Of a stretch of DNA of 64,000 bases, positions 50,415 through 62,121 are shown one piece after another. The stretch covers positions 124,001 through 188,000 of the forward strand of contig JAVXUO010002017.1 of the NCBI GenBank assembly GCA_033065855.1, read 5' to 3'. The stretch is from Escallonia rubra (lineage: Eukaryota > Streptophyta > Magnoliopsida > Escalloniales > Escalloniaceae). A program made the position numbers and the translations under genes. The notes below the pieces were generated by a model. The model saw only the letters and a list, made by a program, of their open reading frames with translations, searched no databases and was not told where the DNA came from. Position 1 is the first letter of the stretch. Every line of letters begins with the position of its first letter.

Positions 50415-50494
50415 CTTCCAACCTTCTTTATAACTGAAGCAATTATGGCTAACTTGTAGTATGTCTGTATCCCCCTCCTATTTCAATCATCAAG
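50415..50494 (+). repeat. 80-bp direct repeat, copy 1
   Basis: Cttccaaccttctttataact ... gtagtatgtctgtatcccc ... caatcatcaag. It recurs at 50639-50737 with small indels. Copy 1 abuts the outer edge of the fold-back left arm at 50495. Confidence 0.88.
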
Positions 50495-50832
50495 GGACGT
50501 TTGACACACTTGGAGTTTTTTTCCTAAATAACCCTTTTTTAATACTTAATTATCCCTTTACCCCATTTTCAACCTTATTTACCTATCTAACTCATTTTTG
50601 GAAATCTCATTTTTAAAGAGAGATTTCAAGCTGAGAAACTTCCAACCTTCTTTATAACTCACTTTCAAAGAAGCCAATTAATATGGAAATCTAACCTGTA
50701 GTATGTCTGTATCCCCGTCCTATTCTCAATCATCAAGTAAGTTAGATAGGTAAATAAAGTTGAAAATGGGGTAGATGGGTAATTAAGTATTAAAAAAGGG
50801 TTATGTAGGGCAAAAGCTCGACACACTTGCCC
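50495..50832. mobile_element. Fold-back / long-TIR MITE with arms of about 95 bp
   Basis: Left arm 50495-50592 and right arm 50739-50832 are inverted copies. They share (g)tgtgtcgag/cacacttggag, then taacccttttttaatact, taattaccc, ccccattttcaac and tatttacctatctaact. The loop (about 146 bp) is largely filled by copy 2 of the 80-bp flank repeat. No coding. About 338 bp in total. Confidence 0.85.
50639..50737 (+). repeat. 80-bp direct repeat, copy 2, inside the fold-back loop
   Basis: Same sequence as 50415-50494 with an extra 18-20 bp, ending with the identical caatcatcaag that also ends copy 1. It abuts the inner edge of the right arm. Confidence 0.88.
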
Positions 50833-51412
50833 TGATATGTAAAGCTGCTTAAATGCAGCTGCTATCCGCTGAGGTTTGAACAAGCAAAAGATATTTGGAA
50901 TGATATGCAGGATTTAGTGATAAAATTTGACTTGCAAGGGAGACCAACTTTACGAATAAACCACTTTCGTCTTGTTTTATTTAGTGACGAAATGGATTGC
51001 GGATATCGCAAAAAATGGGCACGGATATAGCATTTCTGCCTTGACTGCTTGATCATGCACATGCACTGCCTGAGCATATAGAGTCGTCAACAGATACAAG
51101 TCAAGCTTTTGAGTAAAAGAGATACTTGTAGGAATATTAGAGAACGAACTCTTTACAAAACAATCTAATAATTATATTTCGATTACAGTGCAGAGATTAA
51201 GCAATGTCCCATGTTGCAATATAATGTGAGCTTTTGATTTATAACAACTCAAAATTTACAACGAAAACCTGCATCCGTAAAGAGGTGCATTGCACTCATC
51301 TCCCGCAGGAATTCAAGAAAAAAATTAGGAATCCTCTTAAAAGGGGCAGCAGGCCCCTAGCGAGGTGTCCGGTATAATTACAGTGTGCCCCTCTTACAGG
51401 GGCAGCAGCACA
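50833..51412 (-). other. 3' flank of the TBC gene
   Basis: Probably includes the TBC 3' UTR (about 51200-51412). It contains a small inverted/direct GC patch (ggggcagcag at 51345 and 51401). No gene was seen. Confidence 0.5.
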
Positions 51413-54400
51413 CTATTTGTCGTCCCCGTTTACGGAATTTAGCCGTCTCAACCTCTGATCAAGTTCCGCCATGACTGCCGGTTCCTGCTTTTTCCTTTGC
51501 TTCGATATGGTGGTGGTTGTCATTGAGCCAACCTTGTCAAAAGCGACCTGCAATAATAAGAAGTAAAAGAAAACAATTTCTTTACTTTGCAGTGATAAGC
51601 TGTCTGCACACACAACCACTAGTCAAGACAACCGGAGAGGCACGATTAACTGATTATTAGCATCTCACGATTTTCAAAGATCATAATCCTATGCTCATAG
51701 CATTTAAACGGGTCTACTTCATCACATGGTACACCACCAAAACTGTGGCTCGACTGCAGAGACAAACTTTTTGTGTCTTTCGAACTAGGCAGTTTTATTT
51801 TTGCACATTTACCAACAGAACAACTCTCATACCGTGGAAAATATGATAACAGAAGAGATCTGATCGAATAGCTATATTAAACCTATGTGCTTTTCTTATG
51901 AAATTCTTCATAACAAAATGTTATGAATGTTTAATGTAAGTTCATCCAAGTGTCTGGATCGTAGCTTTGAAACATAAAGTAGATGCATACAGATCACGGT
52001 GTGTTATGACGCGTGTACTTGCCCATGCTTCATAAAAGCAAGTATATAAAGCTAAAGTGCTCCTTTGATCTTACCGTCAATAACTCATCAGGATCAAAGA
52101 GGTGATGGGTGGTTCTCTGTAATACATTAATAACATCCCCAACGTGATGTGTCATGAGTAACTCGTCTTCTTTCATCTGCAATTATAAACCATAAGTTTG
52201 ACCATCTTTTGGATTTCTGTATCTCAGTTACCTTTGTGACAACAACATTGAAAACGCACACAACTTACGTAAACAAACAAAGACCTTGAAATTTTACCTT
52301 GAAAATAGCCAAAGCTACATGAAACAAAACCTTTGCCCCTTCATAGAAAAGAACGTCCCACACTCGCATGGTCGTCTGAAAAAGTTTGGCAGATGGAGAT
52401 AAATAGTCATGAAAAAGACATGAGTTATGGCAGTAATAAGGTGCTTGTGTGTCTTGAGAGGTAATAGTAGTTGACGCTCTGTAAGGCAAAGTTCTGGTAA
52501 GCGAGGCAAAGGTACAACTTGATGGCAGTGACAAAATTGGTAATTAGTTCACCTCTGAAGGTAAGCTCTTTGAAAAGACGCATAGAAACCACTCAGTGGC
52601 AACAAGGGAGACATCAAACTCCAAGTCTTCCAAATGAGCATATATCCTGCATTTTTCAAAAAAACACTATAACAAAACCAAGAGAAAAGGCAAAAGGAAG
52701 CTTCAGTCATAAAGAAATGGAACATGCCTTGGACATTTTTTAGGAAGCAGATCTTTAAACACCCTTTGTTCGACATGGCATCCTGACAAGTTCGTCGTGT
52801 AGCAATCATTAACTAAGACATTTTCCAAAAGGACGGCCAGCATCCAGAAAGCATCTTCTTCTGTTTTCATCACAAGTAACAACAATGCGGCAACATAATT
52901 CAAACCCTGCATCAAAAGCCATCTAAGTTAGTATAACGCGATTAGAAGGTTTCCAGACACAGAAAATGGACATATCTACAATGGGTTCTTTCCCCACCAG
53001 CAACCCACTTCTATGATCATGAACCCCTTTTTATTGCCTCAGAGCCATTACCAACAAAGACACAAAAGAAAAAAAGAAAAAGAATTACAAAGAAAAAGAA
53101 AATGTAATTAGGAAAAGTACTGAGTGGCTAAATTGAAATTCAACTGAAAATTGCAATTTAACTTAATGGGTAGCACAGACAGTTCGACAGGAAGACTATT
53201 CATGATTTGCACTTTAGTTATAAAGATATTACAGGTAAGACAGACGAACACCGTGGCGATTGGTTAAAAAACAAGAGGAAAAGATTTATAATATGGATGC
53301 AGATGAGGTTTAAAAAGAAGACTCAGTAGACCGCCTTACAATCTACTTCATCATCAGTGGTCTCTCAGGATTACGACATAAACTCCAGTGAGGAAAAGTT
53401 GATAGGGTAGGCAAAAAAGTGGTAGACCGAGAAAGACTTGATTGCTAGGAATTATCAGTGAACATGTGCTTGAATGGAGGAGATTGAAGTGAAAGGATTC
53501 ATGTAGCCAACCTCAACTTTTGGGACATAAATGAAACCAACTGTGATTTTAATTAGATGGATGCAGTCCTGCAACTGAAGTCCTCACAAAGATGAAAGAC
53601 CGAGCATGATACTGACAAAGTCAAGGTGAAGAAACTGGATGAATGTGGTGGGGGAAAAGATTGTAATTCACAGCAAATATTCGGCAATAACCATTACATG
53701 TTTGTTTGAAATGAAGCTGCAACAGCCTATGTTACCATGGAATGAGGATTGCTGGCTACATGGAGCATGAACGTGAATGGGAAAGAGAACGAGGAAGAAT
53801 AAACACCGTATACTCCAAACAACAGCTGTTTGGAAACATGCAGTTATCATAATATAATACTCTAAGCAATGTTCAACATTAGAATTTGATACGGTATAAC
53901 ATTTCCTAAATTTTCTCTTGAGAAACTTAATCTTATTGCCTATAGATCATTACATATCTATACTCCCTATAATCTGATATATCTTGAGTCCTGAGGGCAG
54001 AAATAAGAACACATTTTGCAGAGTGCCAATCGTAGTGTACTGAAATAGACGTATACCATATTTATGAACATGCTTACTAAACCCAAGTTGCATGGGGTTT
54101 TCAATTTCTGGTGACTCTGGTTCTAACACTTTGACACCTCAACTGAGTCAATCCCTACATGAAACTAATTTTGTAACTCCTTTGTTTGACATATATGGCG
54201 GTGACGTCATAAACACCACATTTATCCAGCTCTACGAAAATTTGGGCAAAAACTGTCTGGTCTGCAATAAAGTTTTAGGTCGCCGGATACTGCATTAATA
54301 TGTTAAGAGCATGCACCCACCTGACAATAACCAACATCAGAATCACGGAAAGAATAGCCAACAAGAACACGTCTAAGAGCAGCATGACCTTCTGGGGTGT

Positions 54401-56457
54401 CCAACCACGGGTGACCAGGGAAGGTTCGTGGCAAGTCCTGCACATAGAAAACCAACGTGAATTGAAGTACTATCAGACAGTATTTTCAGTTAGTGAGAGA
54501 AACATTAAACTAGTTTCACAAGACGAACTGAATCCTGTACCAAATACAACCAGTATAATCAAAGCTAGAATGCGAAAAATCCACTCTCATCACACAAAAC
54601 TTATCCTAACTTCTTCAATTACTGATGCCCAACCATCATATTACTCCTTTGAGCCACTTATGAAGTCCATAGGCATTTTAGATACTTCCTGTTACAATAA
54701 GCAAAACCGTCTTTTACTAGCTTCCAATTACTTCTGTCTGCAAAGCAGTTTCTTACTAATTCTCCAATTAGTTCAGTCTACAAAGCTGTCTGCCAGAAAG
54801 TATAAATGGAGCAGAAGGAATAACATGCATATAGAAAAGAAAATCTTGGAATTGCACTCCAAAGTAGATGGATAATACACATCTGGGGTAGCCTGGTAGG
54901 TTCTTGTATTGCTGAAATCTGCACAATCTTGCTTCCTTTGTATTTTCGTCATCTCACTAATCCCCTCCAGCATATAAGAAAAAAAGCAGGAAAAGCTATA
55001 CTACTGGTAAAAGTACCCTGACTTTTAATAGTAATGAGAACAACTAAACAACGTCCAAGAATCTCAGCGTCTGCAACAATTTGACTTGCTTTGTGTTTGT
55101 ATGCTAGATCTCGTACTATGTACTTCACACAAGTACTACATGCTATACGTCACTTACATCCCCAAGGAGAATCATTAGTCAGTGACAGACTTAAATATGC
55201 AACCACGCTGCATAAATGGGAGGCAAATTACCATCCCAACTCATCACCATGACACATGGTGTGTGGGGGCGCACATAAATACTTGAGATTTCCCAATGAA
55301 CATTATTTGATAAATGTAAGTAAGCAAATATATTTTGCAAAACAACGCATACTAGCTGTCCCATCCTTGCTTCAAACTTCATCTCAAGTTAAGTAACAGA
55401 ACTCAAAAATAAAAAAATCGTAAATAGACATCCTCTTCTTCCCTGCTACCATTATTCCAAAAAGGCAAACACATCAGATACTACCAACACAATCTCCAGT
55501 TTATCACCATTTTTTTTTAGCTTACCAACCGATATTAGCTGAGACTTAGGCAGATCATAATTCTTGGCAAGGTAAGAAGGTTCATCCATGTGCTAGATCT
55601 TTACATAGTTATTAGACATTAACCTAATTCTATCTAGAAGCTGTAGATCACCCGATTCTACAAGGATAGGAAAGTGTAATCTTCTGAAACTAGCAATGGG
55701 ATCAGAAAGTTAGAAATTTTATCTATTATAGCAGAATAGTGCAATAGAAAGTTTGACAAATTGCACCAAGCAAATTCAGTCAGCATAAAAAAAAGACAGT
55801 ATCAAATATGTCTGTAATCATCGATAATGTAACACTAGCATTTCCATAAACATTACATACCCAAAACATTTGATCATTCACAAAGCAATTCTACCACAAT
55901 CATATAAAAGAAAAAAATTTAAGCCAATCTTCCCATTTCACAAATGATCACTAGTAATGCATAAACACAAAATAACTCACGTGATCGATTTGCTTTGTGG
56001 CAGGCGTGACCATACCCTCGACTGCCTTGGACAAATCATTGTAATAACTCTCAGGCACGGTTGATTTCTTCTTAGCCGCCCCTGAGAGCGAAAACCACAC
56101 CTTAGGCCTCAAAGCAGGTGGAATACCCTTCCTAATTAGCCTCTTGAGGGTGATGGCATTTACTAGAGCTGAAAACTTAAGGGATGATTTAAGGGTGGAT
56201 GAGACATGAGTCTGCAGGTACCAATTGGCTCCTTTGCTAGCTTCCAATGCCCACCATACCCTACCCTGCTCCCTAACCTTCTCCCTTACCTCATTCAATA
56301 CATTGACATCATCAACATTGCCTTCCACCGTAAACCCATAAAGATCTTGAAACTTTACAGTGATGTTTGCCCTTCTGGCATGAATGCTTGGTCTCAAAAT
56401 GGGAATTTGGGCTTGGTATTCATAGGCTACATCTCTCCTGCTTTGTGTTCCGTACAT
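51413..56457 (-). CDS. TBC-domain Rab GTPase-activating protein
   Basis: Speeds GTP hydrolysis by Rab GTPases in membrane traffic. Exons on the minus strand: 56457-55981, 54437-54321, 52906-52728, 52646-52553, 52375-52298, 52176-52075, 51547-51413 (1182 nt, 393 aa, phases agree). A non-catalytic N-terminus ([20 protein letters not shown]) precedes the TBC domain, which starts near residue 110 ([20 protein letters not shown]). Both catalytic fingers are intact: the IxxDxxR motif (IDHDLPR, Arg163) and the YxQ motif (YCQ, Gln198). Later segments are [52 protein letters not shown] and DPDELLT. The C-terminal [20 protein letters not shown] is also shared with this plant family (about 395 aa). Intron 3 uses a GC donor. 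Convergent with the EDM2-like gene; no functional link is implied. Confidence 0.95.
52647..52727 (-). other. GC-AG intron in the TBC gene (intron 3)
   Basis: On the minus strand exon 3 ends TGTCCAAG and the intron starts GCATGT; the acceptor is aatgcag. The join gives [20 protein letters not shown], matching the family (CPRIATHLEDMGFDVSLVA). No GT donor nearby gives that result. Confidence 0.87.
52907..54320 (-). other. Intron 2 of the TBC gene (1.4 kb)
   Basis: Donor GTGGGT and acceptor gatgcag on the minus strand. No element or coding segment was recognised inside. Confidence 0.7.
54438..55980 (-). other. Intron 1 of the TBC gene (1.5 kb)
   Basis: Donor GTGAGT (55980 down) and acceptor tgtgcag (54444-54438). 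No element or coding segment was recognised inside. Confidence 0.75.
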
Positions 56458-56990
56458 CTTCTTGTTAGGGTTTACAATGAGGGATCCTGACCGTGACTAA
56501 GAAGCCCACAAATATGCAACAATGAAATGGTCAAAATTGGGAAGCTAGGGGCTTGAAATTAAATGATAAAAAACTGAAGTATGGTTGTTTCGGGAAGTGG
56601 GCGTCAGAGGATTTCATGGAAAAAGATCCCACATTTTCTAATGGCCAAGAAAGTTCAATTTTTCTGACATTCAATACCTGGAATCCCTCAAATCAAATAT
56701 CACGAAAATCTTGCACTTTCTCCAGATGGGTGCTCTTGAAAAAGGTGGGAGGGAAGAAATGGATGACGGAAAATGGGATTGCAGAGAGTGGACTGGCAAA
56801 AAAATTCCCTATTTTTTCGGGTAATGAGTGAGCAGGGTTGGATTTGAGGAAGAATCGGTGGTCCGTGAGGGAAATCCAAGTGTGGGTCTTCTTTAAAAAT
56901 TGATTTTAACTTATTTAAGGATGCCTTACCCATAAAAGACTGGGTAATAATACTGAATAGTACTCCACGGATTTGAACTTTTAGGAACGT
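56458..56990 (-). promoter_or_regulatory. TBC gene 5' UTR and promoter
   Basis: Immediately upstream of the ATG at 56457. GC content is higher than in the DNA beyond 57000. Start and TATA positions are not clear. Confidence 0.4.
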
Positions 56991-59900
56991 TGGGGTTAGA
57001 GCACAGCTTTTAGTGATTAAGATTAATTTGTTGAGAGGTTATTTTTATTTCTTTATATTTTAATAATCTATCGCTTCAGTTCACTTTTAGTTAAAACAAA
57101 AAGAAGGAAAAAGAGTATGAAATATAAGTACATTTTTTTTTCACTTCCCAAAAAATTTAATATATGAAAAAATATCAAGAGTTCACTTAATTTTCAAATT
57201 AGTATTTACCAAATCGTTATACGCAAGTAATCACCTTTCTTGAAAATAATTTCAAACATTTCGATGTAACAACATGCATTGACAAATTGCAGCGCATGAG
57301 CAAAAAAATCGTATAAGGTGGACACCGAAAGCATCAATTGAAGAGGCTATCGCTTCGTCCCTTAATATGCTATATCACCTTCAAAGGCAATGAAGTAACT
57401 AAAACGCATTTCTAACGTGGAAAGAGGTGAAAAAAACATTTTTTAAAAAAATCTAAATTTAAAAAGGCTTATAACTCCGCTTGAGACGGGGTAATTTATC
57501 CCACCAAATTCTCATTCACTTGGACTAAATTGTCTCAGATATTCAATCTCTTGAAATTCTCTAGAGTAGAGTAGATATGAATCAGTTGTCAAAATTCACG
57601 CCAACGTATAATTTTTGCAAATTCTTAAGTTAAATTTACATTATATAGCACCTGTTAAAATAATCTCTTAACAACAAAAATAACGTTTAAATGACTATAC
57701 TATAGCTCAAATATCAATTTTCTTAAAAATATATATATTAGACGCTTTATTAGATTTCTGAATTATTAAATTTTTTTTATAAACGAAAGAATGACATTAA
57801 TATAAAATATCCATTACTTATTTAATTGATCAAGAAAATACTTTCTAGGTACTAACATGTTTGTCAAGATTGCTTTCCATTCGGGGCCCACCATTGCCTA
57901 TTTGGGTAGCACGTGCCAACCATGATGAAAGGAAACACGTGTCACTCCCGCGTTTCCCGTTCCGTCCAAGGCAAGAAACGCTTCGAGTGCCGCCGATCCA
58001 AATGGGACCCCCACAAAGATTCACGGGCCGGCTAACCTTGTGGTGAAACAAAGCGGGCTTCAAATGAGCACCGCTTCATTAGTGGCAAAAACCTATTAAA
58101 AACTACACAAACGTCGCTACAAGTACTAATTTTTAGTTGGTGACGCAATTATCACTTAACATTATACAATTCAAATGGGGTTGAAATACACTTTTGATGA
58201 CGATAGGTTTAGGGCCAACAATAGGCTTTTAGTGCCAACAAGGTATTGGTTTAGGCTAAAAAAGAAAAAAAGCGTACTTTTGGTTCATTTCTTTTCGAGG
58301 TATTCAAATGCGCCACTACCGATAGGATTAAAAAGCCTAATTTTGTTATTTTGAGAATATTATAATTAGATGAAAATTAACAACCAACTACAAATACAAT
58401 AGATAAAAGGTAACTTTAGCAAGACGCGAATTAAGTCACTCTTTTATTAGGATGATTTTCGTCCCTGCTAATTATCATTGATGCAGTAGTAAGGTTTCGA
58501 TGCGTTGTCTCCTGAATACAATAGTCCATCTCAAATCATTGCTTCACTTGTATTCTCGCACAAACCAACGAATGGAAAGCTTTACCTAATACTCTACCAA
58601 AATGCTAAGGACATCGGCGTATAGAACATTAAGCCTTACTTGTATCTTCTCCGCTTATCCCCTTACCCCCTCATCTTCCTTACCAAGCACAAGTTATTAA
58701 TTAAGAGCTGAAAAAGTCTTATCATATATACTCAAACAACTTTTTAAAAAATAACACGTGGAACAAGTATTTTCAAACTATCACAAGTTATGCGGGACAT
58801 AAGCAAAGACTTAAATCTCACACAAACTCTTAAAACTTTTTCAAACTATGCTTGCTGCAGTAAACGTTGATAATTCTCTAATTTGGGGTCCCATAATATT
58901 TGTTTACCAAGCATTAGATCGCAAGTGACCAAATAACCACGCACGAGGACAATGAGAGGTTTCTCGTAGTGAAGAAAGGCCTAAATCTCAACTCACATGC
59001 TTGCTTCTTGCCAACCTCTTTCTTAAGCAGAAAGACAGCACATAGACCGTAGACCCCAAGCAAAGGCACCCCCCTCAGACGCATAATGAACACTCGGTAC
59101 ACTATACTATGCTCCATGCTTGTACTTCTACCGTGCCGGGATATATTTAGTCGGTATAAGGTGGATCCTGAATGTTACGTAGAAAGGGACGAAAAAGTAC
59201 GTATAAAATTTTTATTCGTTAGTATAATAAAATAAATCTGGCATGACAGAAACGGTGCAACAAGCAGATTTTATAAATTTAAAAAGCATTTGTTTTTTGT
59301 CCAATTTCAAGGAATATGTGAAAAAAGTTTAACTGTTGTCTATATGTTTACGTGCATACGGTATCTAGTATCACGTTCTAAAAATTTACGAGGTACTAGT
59401 ATCACCTCTAAATTTAGAGTAAATTTTTTGTTGAATTCTCTCCCAAACTCCAAAAGCTTTTAGTGACAACTGCTAATAACATAACTACATTTAGTGGCAA
59501 AAGAGAGTTCAAAATATCAAGTGAATTAATCAATTCTCCATAACATATACTACGATTTTTTTTAAGTTTTCAACTTTGATGCTTTATTGGAGTGGCCATG
59601 CAAGTAATATACAGTAAGTAACTTCAAGTGGTAAATATGGAGAAAGACAATGGTTAGTCCGATCTTATACGGGATCCGCTCCTGCTGGAATCAATTATTT
59701 GATAAATTTTTATTCAGTGATTACATATCTTTAGCTTTAGCTTGTACTAACCTATTTTCCAGCACGTTTTCCTTGAACCCCCTCCCCTCTTAGTAAAGCA
59801 AGATTGGGGTGGAGTTTGGTAATTTTCTTGTAATTCATATAACTTTTTTTTATTAATCTCATAGGTTGACATCCAATTGCGGCACATAACGTCTCTTAGA

Positions 59901-61600
59901 TGACACTTCATTTCTCACGTATTTCTGTTTGTTTCTCTTTTTCTCTTTTTATATATATAAATAAAATTGACCACAAGTCTTGTTGGTTTCAGAAATAAAA
60001 TCTTTCATGACAACAAAGTGTTATTATTGTACATATATCGGTGACGTGCACTTCAACCTAAAAGTTAATGCTAAATGATGACACCTCATAATTTGAATTG
60101 CTCAACTCTTGCAAATTAACTACATGTACAAACCATTAGTAGGAACGCGGCATGGTGTTTCACACAAGTTCAAATAAGAAGCTGCTCGGACTTCTTGCAA
60201 AATGGGTATTTGTATATATAGTTGGTGAGCCAGAAGCTGAAAGTCAATCTTGACCAAAACCTAATACCTTGTTATTATAAGATAAACTGCACGGTCTGCA
60301 ACTACCGTTTTCAATTATTTAGAACCGTTAAATATACTGTATGATACTTTGTGCACTTCTTATCTCCTCTTTTTGTTACAAATATTGCCTACTCACGATC
60401 CTAAATAATCAAGATTGATCATGCAGAACTATGTAATGTTTACTCAATTGACACATTGCAACTCTCCCAATCCCACCCCAACTAATAAAAGTCCAGGAAA
60501 ACAGATACTGAGTACATTTATTTGTGGCTATGTTCTTACCAATATTTGTTGCTACAATCCTAGCAAGGTTTAATTATATAAAGGATGCGTAAATAGAAAA
60601 AAGGTGCTAATGGGAAAGGCAAGAAAAAAATAATATGTTAGATATGTTAAAGACGAGTTACGCTTTGGTTATGTAAACAACACATGTTTTTTTCTTCTCT
60701 CTAGATATGGTGAAATCCAACTTTTCATGAACTCTATTTAATTTTTTGTTTGAATTTTGCAGGTACATTACACTAGAGCTATGTATATATTATCACATTC
60801 ATAATCAAACTATCAATTATTAAATTATAATAATGACCAACTAAGAAGATTGAATGTATTGCACTAAAACAATTGATAACCTTTAATGTAACATCGTAAT
60901 AGTGGCCAACTAACTAGATTAAAGGCAATGTGCAAAAACAATAACTGAGTAGCTGCACCAAACTTAACCTACAGAGGCTTCTCTTTGTTCTGTACCAAAT
61001 TGTCCCGGCAAGTTGGACACATAAGACTACAGCATTTGTAAAGGTGAATGAGTAACGGAGAATGTGCTTTTTTACCAATTTTTTGTGTATGAAAATATTT
61101 AAGTGATATTAGCTCACATGTGTGGTATAAATTGGGAGTGGAATAACAAACTAGAAAATGAAAGTAGCCTTACCTTTAATAGGATAAATAATTTCTAGTT
61201 TAAAGTGATTGATATAAGGTAGCATCACTAGGTAAATTTTTTTTTTAATCGAAATACGCTTATGGCCTTTCGCTTAACTTCAAGTTCCATCTCAATGGTA
61301 CTAATAAGTTTTGTATATTTAAGAGAAGCATAGTCTTTCATGCTAACTTTTGCATTGTATGTGTGTAACGATGCTTTACATCTCCTTTCTTCTTTAATGC
61401 TAAAGGAAAAGAATCTAATAGTGTTAAAATTTTGACCTGAAAAGGTTAATTTGTCAAAATTCTTTAATATTTTTCTACCGATCACGTGTGTACATTCTAT
61501 TAAAAATTGATATATGACATATCTTATGATTGTTTGTGTTAGTTGTACTTATGACCATGAATCTGAGAAATGATATTTGAAGAGAGAACAAATAGCAAGT
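56991..61600. other. AT-rich gene-free DNA with scattered TTAGTGRC/GCGAC motifs
   Basis: I see no reading frame that matches a protein family here. Short motifs of the ttttagtgg(c/a)aa and gtcgcta type recur at 58080, 58110, 58220, 59458 and 59490. Such motifs are common in subterminal parts of plant CACTA or related DNA transposons, but no bounded element was found. A GC-rich patch at 57880-58060 contains two ACGTG cores (gcacgtgcc at 57910, acacgtgtc at 57936). Confidence 0.4.
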
Positions 61601-61608
61601 GGAGCATA

Positions 61609-62121
61609 CTAATATATAAGAACTTGTAGATTCGTCTCAAAGATCATATAATATATTTTAATTGTTTTTTAAATATTTATCTAAAATCTCAGTTAAGGGC
61701 TCGAAAGTATATATACACTTGTCTTTTACTTTCTGTAACAAAAGTCAATGGGCAAAAATTGAACTAACAACCATTCTGCAAAAGATAAAGACCACAACAA
61801 AAGAATGAATTTATCTCATTTGTCTAAAAAGTTTAGCATATAAGGTACACAACAAAAGAATGAATTTAAGGTAATTTCATTTTCATTGTTAGCAAGATAT
61901 TAACATTTATTTGTATCCGCAGCTACCATATACATTTAGTTTCCTTAAGACGCAAACATTTACTAATATCTCTATCGTGCGTTTTAGATAACTTCCTTTT
62001 TTATATGTTGTTCTTGATATACTATATTTTGATTTCTGGGCATTGATCGGACACTTTGCTATTTTCTCCCGTACTATTCCCGTGCTATTTTCTCCCGTGC
62101 ATAGCACGGGATTTGAGCTAG
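61609..62121 (+). mobile_element. Helitron 3' end; left edge uncertain
   Basis: A 7-bp hairpin cccgtgc-ata-gcacggg (62094-62110) is followed after 7 nt by CTAG (62118-62121) and then T. This is the diagnostic Helitron 3' end, with insertion before T. The left edge is a guess placed at the actaatatataagaac tract. No Rep/helicase coding lies nearby, so this is a short non-autonomous copy or a lone terminus. Confidence 0.55.

Noticed and set aside
51037-51077. Small minus-strand frames between the fold-back and the TBC gene
   Set aside because: No homology and typical random length; likely TBC 3' flank.
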